From Candidatus Zixiibacteriota bacterium (GTDB lineage: Bacteria; Zixibacteria; MSB-5A5; SM1-73): a stretch of DNA of 12,815 nucleotides. Made by a program: the position numbers and the translations under genes. Shown here piece by piece: positions 6,071 to 10,483 of the stretch (position 1 is its first letter; every line of letters starts with the position of its first letter). The DNA is taken from NCBI GenBank assembly GCA_023127875.1, contig JAGMFA010000055.1:1-12815 (forward strand), given 5' to 3'. The notes beneath the pieces are model-generated. The model saw only the letters and a program-made list of their open reading frames with translations. It ran no database searches and was not told the origin of the DNA.

Positions 6071-6159
6071 GTCTAACGTTTGCATGTATGCGATGTTGCG
6101 TTAGCAATATGAGTGGAGCGAGCGAATGCGAAGCGAAACCGCATACACGCTGTTAGCGG
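6071..6159 (-). other. attC-like integron recombination site
   Basis: Read on the minus strand: box CCGCTAAC (6159-6152), then GCGTGTATGCG (6150-6140), a central region, CGCATACATGC (6092-6082) and box GTTAGAC (6077-6071). The inner arms pair with one G-T wobble, the outer boxes contain CTAAC and GTTAG, and the last box fits the GTTRRRY core. The 89-base length lies in the normal attC range. On the plus strand GTCTAAC fits RYYYAAC but GTTAGCG does not fully fit GTTRRRY, so the minus orientation is slightly favoured. No integrase gene is visible. Confidence 0.45.
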
Positions 6160-6170
6160 CTGTAGGTCGC
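6152..6170 (+). repeat. Left copy of 19-base inverted repeat
   Basis: GTTAGCGGC followed by two variable bases and TAGGTCGC. It forms the gene-proximal edge of the attC-like site and pairs with 6802-6820. Confidence 0.7.
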
Positions 6171-6200
6171 TTTAAATAACTTCGGCCAATCCCTTTTTCA

Positions 6201-6797
6201 CTATTTACTAAGCTCTTCCCATAAACCCTTGCACGTTTCCATATGTATTTCACTAATTCTATTTTTAGCCCCTGATGTCATTGGTAGTGGTTTGAATTTT
6301 TCAACTAAGCCGGCACGGAGCAATTGTTCAATCTTTGTGTTATCGTTACTTTCCTCAAATGGTGGTCGTAAAAATTTGCTAATGTCTAATTGCGGAACAT
6401 TAAAAAATGAACGTATATAGCCACCCGCAGCAGGTGGCTCAGGTTTATACTCTACGAAAAATACGGTTATTAAACCTTCCCTTGGTGTTAGTCGATACAC
6501 TTTTGTTTCACATTGACTATGATATCCTACCCATTCCAATACACAATCTTCCAATGGACACCATCTACAAATTGGTGAAATCGGGAATATTAATTCTAAA
6601 ATTTTCAATACATATTGTCTCCACGATGTTTCTACAAACTCAATATGCCCGCCTAACAGATATAGAAGTTCGTGGCACAAAAATCCACGTGCTTCAATAT
6701 ACTTAAGTTCTTTAGGTGTAATCTTTATTTCGGCTACAGCACCTTTACCTATTTCCCCCCAATTTTTTGATGTTTTGTTGGTCATTTTTTTAATCAT
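6201..6797 (-). CDS. Hypothetical protein, cassette-borne
   Basis: A 198-residue protein that I do not recognise. It has a basic N-terminus (MIKKMTNKTSKNW), a hydrophobic helix-forming stretch with Cys and His (GFLCHELLYLLGGHIEF, 38-54), a Cys cluster C77-x2-C80-x4-C85 plus C96 that could bind a metal, a beta-rich segment (GLITVFFVEYKPEPPAAGGYIRSFF, 108-132) and a polar C-terminus. There is no signal peptide or clear membrane segment. The ATG at 6797 lies four bases from the 19-base inverted repeat, so any ribosome-binding sequence (AGGT of the repeat) would be supplied by the flanking site; an alternative ATG is four codons in. The gene is AT-richer than the two-component genes beside it. 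The stop is TAG at 6203-6201. Confidence 0.7.
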   Translation of the reverse strand: MIKKMTNKTSKNWGEIGKGAVAEIKITPKELKYIEARGFLCHELLYLLGGHIEFVETSWRQYVLKILELIFPISPICRWCPLEDCVLEWVGYHSQCETKVYRLTPREGLITVFFVEYKPEPPAAGGYIRSFFNVPQLDISKFLRPPFEESNDNTKIEQLLRAGLVEKFKPLPMTSGAKNRISEIHMETCKGLWEELSK

Positions 6798-6801
6798 ATT
6801 T

Positions 6802-6820
6802 GCGACCTATGGCCGCTAAC
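6802..6820 (-). repeat. Right copy of 19-base inverted repeat
   Basis: GCGACCTA, two variable bases, then GCCGCTAAC: the inverted partner of 6152-6170. In the cassette reading, recombination would have cut between 6820 and 6819. Confidence 0.7.
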
Positions 6821-6826
6821 TCGGTC

Positions 6827-6848
6827 ATATCCGAAATAATCCGGATAT
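6827..6848 (-). terminator. Hairpin after the sigma-54 regulator gene
   Basis: ATATCCG (6827-6833) pairs with CGGATAT (6842-6848) around an 8-base loop, 32 bases past the stop of the regulator gene. It has no T run on the minus strand, so it is a weak terminator candidate. Confidence 0.35.
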
Positions 6849-6879
6849 ACGAATTTTGTCTCTACCCTAAAAGAACCGA

Positions 6880-8271
6880 TCACTGGTCGCTGGATTCTTC
6901 TTTTCCGCAGGATCCAAATTCGGACAATCCATACTCCTGTAATTTATTACGCAAAGTCCGTGTGGAAATTCCCAGGATTTCTGCAGCTTTAGTTCGATTC
7001 CCCCTTTCGGCCTCTAAGGTCTTCGTTATCAGTCTCTTTTCAGCCTCATGTATTGAACAGCCTACCCCAATTGCCCCCGGCGCAAAATCTGCTCTTCCGA
7101 ACGCTATCTCCTTGGGGAAATCGCCTGGAGCAAGGATTTTTGTCTTAGAGGTGACCACCGCCCTTTCGATGTAGTTCTCCAACTCCCTTACGTTTCCGGG
7201 CCAGGGATATTCCATAAACATCTCGTACACCTTCTGCGAAAGTCCCTCGATGGATCGGTTATTTTGAGAACTATATTTTCTCAAGAAATGCTCAGCCAAG
7301 ATCGGAATGTCCTCTTTTCTCTCCCTGAGAGGAGATATGTGCATGGGAATAACGTTCAATCGATAGAAGAGATCTTCCCTGAATTTTCCTTTTTCGATTT
7401 GTTCCTTAAGATTTTTGTTGGAGGTGGAAATGATCCTGACGTCCACCTGAATGGTCTCCCCCGAGCCGACCCTTTCGAATTCCCTTTCCTGTAGCACCCT
7501 CAGGAGTTTCGCTTGCAGGCCCGGCGAGATCTCGCTCACCTCATCCAAAAGTAGAGTGCCCCCATCGGCTAATTCAAATCTTCCTCTGGATTTTCTTATG
7601 GCTCCGGTGAAGGCTCCCTTCTCATGACCAAATAGTTCGCTTTCAACCAGTCCATCCGGGAAGGCGGCGCAGTTGATCTTTATAAAAGGACCATCTTTGC
7701 GAGAGCTATTGTAATGGATGGCTTTGGCGATAAGTTCCTTTCCGGTGCCGGATTCGCCGGTGATTAAGACCGTGGCTTTGGTATCTGCCACCACCTCCAC
7801 TAATTCGAAAATCTCTTGCATCTGGGGACTTTTACCAACGATATTCTCAAAACGGTATTTGCCCGCCAACTCTGAGCGGAGAAGCCTGTTCTCCAAAATA
7901 AGCCTTTTGTGTTCAAAAGCCCTTTTTAAGACCAACTCTATCTCATCTGCGGAAAAAGGCTTCATCACGTAATCGAAAGCTCCCAGTTTCATAGCCTCTA
8001 CCGCATTTTCTACCGTTCCATAGGCGGTCATCATCACCACCTTGGCATCTGGAACATATTGCTTGGTCGCCTTCAGAAGTTCCATCCCGCTCATGCTGGG
8101 CATGCGAATATCGGAAAGGATAATATCATAGTCTTTATCCTTGATCTTTTCTAAGGCTTCTTCCCCAGTAGAGGCTAAATCGACCGAATAATCGGAACGT
8201 CCCAATGCCTCTTTTAAAAAATCCTTCATCAAGGAATCGTCATCTACCACCAAAACTTTCTTTTCCAACAT
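6880..8271 (-). CDS. NtrC-family sigma-54-dependent response regulator
   Basis: A 463-residue activator of sigma-54 RNA polymerase. Residues 3-120 are the receiver: acidic pocket D10/D11/D12, phospho-acceptor D54 in ILSDIRMP, T82 and K104 in YVMKPF. Residues 140-370 are the AAA+ domain, with Walker A GESGTGKE (172-179), the sigma-54 contact loop GAFTGA (219-224), Walker B GTLLLDE (238-244) and the arginine-rich RLNVIPMHISPLRERKEDI. Residues 420-445 are a Fis-type helix-turn-helix (TKAAEILGISTRTLRNKLQEYGL). All key residues are present. The ATG at 8271 has a GAGG ribosome site. The upstream kinase gene is its evident partner. Domain order and length match AtoC/ZraR/FlrC-type regulators; the regulon cannot be told, since no sigma-54 promoter is convincing in this window. 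Confidence 0.96.
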   Translation of the reverse strand: MLEKKVLVVDDDSLMKDFLKEALGRSDYSVDLASTGEEALEKIKDKDYDIILSDIRMPSMSGMELLKATKQYVPDAKVVMMTAYGTVENAVEAMKLGAFDYVMKPFSADEIELVLKRAFEHKRLILENRLLRSELAGKYRFENIVGKSPQMQEIFELVEVVADTKATVLITGESGTGKELIAKAIHYNSSRKDGPFIKINCAAFPDGLVESELFGHEKGAFTGAIRKSRGRFELADGGTLLLDEVSEISPGLQAKLLRVLQEREFERVGSGETIQVDVRIISTSNKNLKEQIEKGKFREDLFYRLNVIPMHISPLRERKEDIPILAEHFLRKYSSQNNRSIEGLSQKVYEMFMEYPWPGNVRELENYIERAVVTSKTKILAPGDFPKEIAFGRADFAPGAIGVGCSIHEAEKRLITKTLEAERGNRTKAAEILGISTRTLRNKLQEYGLSEFGSCGKEESSDQ

Positions 8272-8404
8272 CGTTAATCCTCAAAGAATTGTTGTGTGTC
8301 AAGTTTTAGGGCACATTGAAAAAATTACTATTAGGAACATTCTCGATGGAACTTGGATGATAACGGAGTCGATATTTAACAACTAATGTGTCTCACTGTC
8401 TTAG

Positions 8405-8427
8405 GTCCTGCTAAAGCAGGACACTCC
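8405..8427 (-). repeat. Hairpin repeat, copy 3, inside the two-component operon
   Basis: GTCCTGC (8405-8411), loop TAAA, GCAGGAC (8416-8422), then ACTCC. It is the cleanest member of the family also found at 3640 and 3720. It sits in the 188-base gap between kinase and regulator, where it could attenuate or process the shared transcript. Confidence 0.6.
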
Positions 8428-8459
8428 AATTCCTTCTTAGTACTTACCTATTCCCTCTA

Positions 8460-9743
8460 TCAAACCAGAGGTAGACTCACAAATACCGTGGTTCCTTTGC
8501 CTATCTCACTTTCTACCCTAATATCTCCTCTGTGAGCTTCCACGATCCTTTTGACTGTGGAGAGTCCCAAGCCAGTTCCATGTTCCTTGGTGGTGAAAAA
8601 GGGAGTGAACAGTTTGTCCAAAGTAGCTTTGCTCATTCCCGTCCCTGTATCGGAAATCTTCAGAACAATTTTTTTCGCCTCGGGATGAATCCTTAAGGAA
8701 TTCTGGGGAGTACCCCTACCTTCCCTTTCTTCATTTACTTGAACCATAATTCTGCCGCCGTGAGGCATGGCCTGGGTGGCATTATGAAGAAGATTCAATA
8801 TCACCTGTCGGAACTGCTCTGGGTCTATGCGGCACAAAAGCGTCCTTTCAGGGTATTTCCGAACGATATCAATTTTCTTTTTTTCACGCTCAAGGTCAAT
8901 TTCAAAAAATTTGATTACCTCATCCATGAAGCTTATAAATTCAACCTGATGTAAGTCCAACTTAATGGGCTTGGTGTAATTGAGGAGTCCGAGTACAATC
9001 TTGTCCAAAGTTTCTATTCCCTCCATTATCTTTTCAACCGATTTCTTGCGAGGATCGCCCTCCTCCAAATCCCGGTCCAGAAGGTCGGCGAAACCACGGA
9101 TGCCCCCCAACGGGTTTTTCACCTCATGCGCCACGGTTGCCGCCATCTCTCCCAAGGCGGCTAAAGTCCTCACCCGGGTCACCTCTTCTTCTAATTCCTT
9201 CAGTTTAGATAAGTCAAAGAAGACTTCCACCGCACCCAAGATGTGGTTATCACCATCAGTCAGAAGAGAAGTGGAGAACCCCAGAGGAATTTTCTTTCCC
9301 CCTTTGGCAAGCACTTCTTTTTCTTCATTTATATGTAATCTTTTGGATTTCAATGTGAAGGATAAAGTCATCTTCTCCTTTACTTCCTTTCCCATAATCT
9401 CCCCATATTTTCTACCCAGAACCTCATCTGTTTTGTAGCCCAAAATCTCCTCCGCCGCCCGGTTGAACAAGGTTATCTCTCCCTTTAGATTTATGGCTAC
9501 CACTCCCGAGGTTAAGCTTTCTAAGATATTATTTAAGTAATTGGAAATTTTGTCCTTCTCCGCCAAACTCTGTCTTAGTTCTCTGTTGGTCTTCTCCAAT
9601 TTCAAGTTTAAATCTTCAAATTTCTCCTCCAAATTCTTGTAGGCAGAGTGTAGCTTCTGGGTAATCTTATTGAATGAGGCAAAAGATTCGGTGAAACCTT
9701 CCAACTGCTCTTCTGAAATATCCAAACGATCCCTTTCTTCCAT
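8460..9743 (-). CDS. Soluble PAS-domain sensor histidine kinase
   Basis: A 427-residue kinase with no signal peptide or membrane segment, hence cytoplasmic. Residues 20-68 are a coiled coil (FNKITQKLHSAYKNLEEKFEDLNLKLEKTNRELRQ), followed by a PAS domain (about 68-180; LESLTSGVVAINLKGEITLFNRAAEEILGY). HisKA carries the phospho-acceptor H206 in AATVAHEVKNPLGGIRG. The ATPase has its N box around RQVILNLLHNATQAM (312-326), G1 DTGTGM (365-370), F box PFFTTK, and G2 GTGLGLS (389-395). The long N-terminal coil plus PAS without transmembrane helices is the layout of FlrB/FleS and NtrB-like kinases. The ATG at 9743 has GAGGG seven bases upstream. It is the first gene of the operon and should phosphorylate the downstream NtrC-type regulator; the PAS ligand is unknown. 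Confidence 0.95.
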   Translation of the reverse strand: MEERDRLDISEEQLEGFTESFASFNKITQKLHSAYKNLEEKFEDLNLKLEKTNRELRQSLAEKDKISNYLNNILESLTSGVVAINLKGEITLFNRAAEEILGYKTDEVLGRKYGEIMGKEVKEKMTLSFTLKSKRLHINEEKEVLAKGGKKIPLGFSTSLLTDGDNHILGAVEVFFDLSKLKELEEEVTRVRTLAALGEMAATVAHEVKNPLGGIRGFADLLDRDLEEGDPRKKSVEKIMEGIETLDKIVLGLLNYTKPIKLDLHQVEFISFMDEVIKFFEIDLEREKKKIDIVRKYPERTLLCRIDPEQFRQVILNLLHNATQAMPHGGRIMVQVNEEREGRGTPQNSLRIHPEAKKIVLKISDTGTGMSKATLDKLFTPFFTTKEHGTGLGLSTVKRIVEAHRGDIRVESEIGKGTTVFVSLPLV

Positions 9744-9792
9744 TCTATACCCTCAATCCGATAGAAGATGAGGAACCCAAAATTGTCTACTT

Positions 9793-9821
9793 AATTTAAT
9801 GAAACCAGAAATTTAATGCAA
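9793..9821 (-). promoter_or_regulatory. Possible promoter of the kinase/regulator operon
   Basis: On the minus strand TTGCAT (9821-9816) and TAAATT (9798-9793) are 17 bases apart, about 50 bases before the kinase start. It is a moderate match to sigma-70; no better one lies between 9744 and 9830. Confidence 0.35.
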
Positions 9822-9906
9822 GAATTATTTTTATGGAATTTGTATCCACTGATGCGGGTATGATTAAGCTATGCGTGGGCATCCATACGAACTTTTTGTG
9901 TTTTTA

Positions 9907-9970
9907 CCTCATCCCCCATCCCCCTCTCCATCCCGCCTACGGCGGGAGAGAGGGGGAGAAAGGGGGTGAG
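9907..9970. repeat. Long C/G-block palindrome in the divergent intergenic region
   Basis: Stacked arms face each other around CCCGCC-TAC-GGCGGG (9932-9946): CCCCCTCTCC (9920-9929) against GAGAGAGGGGG (9946-9956), and CTCATCCCCC (9908-9917) against GGGGGTGAG (9962-9970). The combined hairpin is over 60 bases with small bulges. It separates the minus-strand kinase operon from the plus-strand B12 locus. 9744-10095 otherwise holds only the kinase promoter candidate. Confidence 0.65.
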
Positions 9971-10095
9971 ATGTCAGAACCGCTTGGTTCATACCTTGCC
10001 AATACCTATGCGTATGCATTCATACGAATAACTTTGGACGCATCGTTCACACACCAAAATATTTACATTACCCCTAAAATTTTTGAAAATTCTTC

Positions 10096-10124
10096 TTGAC
10101 ATACGAAAACATATGATATATATT
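10096..10124 (+). promoter_or_regulatory. Promoter of the riboswitch-TonB receptor transcript
   Basis: TTGACA (10096-10101), a 17-base spacer, TATATT (10119-10124). The start point should be near 10131, placing the whole cobalamin aptamer in the leader. Confidence 0.8.
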
Positions 10125-10159
10125 TTTGCAGAACTTGGTCTCTGATAATTTGAGTAACA

Positions 10160-10346
10160 ATTTGGGGTCCCGCCAGAGGCGGGATTAAAAGGGAAGGCGG
10201 TGAAAATCCGCCACAGCCCCGCTACTGTAAGTGGCTACGAAAGCTTTGAGAGCATGCCACTGTCCTGATTATAGTCGAAGGACGGGAAGGTTAAAGCGAG
10301 TAGATTTGAAGCCACAAAGTCAGGAAATCTGCCAAATTGTTTAGTC
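10160..10346 (+). ncRNA. Cobalamin (B12) riboswitch
   Basis: The conserved parts appear in order: AAAAGGGAAGGCGGTGAAAA (10187-10206), CCGCCACAGCCCCGCTACTGTAA just after, GCCACTGTCC near 10256, GGACGGGAAGG near 10281, and the B12-box region GAAGCCACAAAGTCAGGAAA followed by TCTGCC (10309-10334). Adenosyl- or aquo-cobalamin binding should favour the terminator downstream and switch off the receptor gene. The stem before AAAAGGGAA is the dispersed CCCGCC-AGA-GGCGGG palindrome (10169-10183). Confidence 0.93.
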
Positions 10347-10376
10347 TAAAATTTTTCCTTGCGCGGGTAGGGAAAA

Positions 10377-10396
10377 GGTTAGAAATCTTTCTAATC
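10377..10396 (+). promoter_or_regulatory. Antiterminator hairpin of the riboswitch
   Basis: GGTTAGAA (10377-10384) can pair with TTCTAATC (10389-10396) with one G-T pair. Its 3' arm takes up the first bases of the terminator stem, so the two structures exclude each other. A preceding hairpin TTTTCC/GGAAAA (about 10353-10376) may stack on it. Confidence 0.5.
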
Positions 10397-10418
10397 CCGC
10401 CATAGGCGGGATTTTTTT
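10394..10418 (+). terminator. Intrinsic terminator of the riboswitch expression platform
   Basis: ATCCCGCC (10394-10401), loop ATA, GGCGGGAT (10405-10412), followed by seven T. This is a textbook Rho-independent terminator between aptamer and gene start. Its stem is again the CCCGCC-N3-GGCGGG palindrome. Confidence 0.85.
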
Positions 10419-10483
10419 GTTTCCGCCTCAGAGCGGTCACCTGACTTCTCCCCTATCCGGCAAGATGATCCAGGAGGTGGAAG

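Larger units (their letters stand above)
4232..6071 (-). mobile_element. IS1634-family insertion sequence
   Basis: The element carries one intact transposase gene on the minus strand. Proposed ends are CATTTTAAACACTTG (4233-4247) and, inverted, CAACTGTTTAAAATG (6055-6069): 14 of 15 positions agree. TCTAAC flanks both sides (4226-4231 and 6072-6077) and would be the 6-base target duplication, although one extra base separates it from the right inverted repeat. This gives about 1.84 kb, typical for the family. A direct repeat GCACTACATTTTG (4301-4313 and 5985-5997) lies just inside; it does not form an inverted pair and so is a poor choice of terminus. The boundaries are my inference, while the presence of an IS is secure. 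Confidence 0.6.
6077..6819 (-). mobile_element. Putative integron-type gene cassette (or inverted-repeat-bounded cargo unit)
   Basis: The unknown gene is bracketed by GTTAGCGGC-TG-TAGGTCGC (6152-6170) and its inverted copy GCGACCTA-TG-GCCGCTAAC (6802-6820), 17 of 19 positions matching. An integron cassette is expected to show this: its front, after the G/TT cut, is complementary to the R'' box at its far end because the two were joined in the circular form. The cassette would be about 743 bases with one gene close behind its front. The alternative is a small non-autonomous transposable unit with 19-base inverted repeats. Confidence 0.42.

Noticed and set aside
8739..9438. Plus-strand reading frames inside the kinase gene
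   Set aside because: They are antisense shadows of a well-conserved histidine kinase with all motifs intact.
9833..10099. Plus-strand 88-residue frame before the riboswitch
   Set aside because: It runs through the C/G palindrome, has low-complexity content and no ribosome site.
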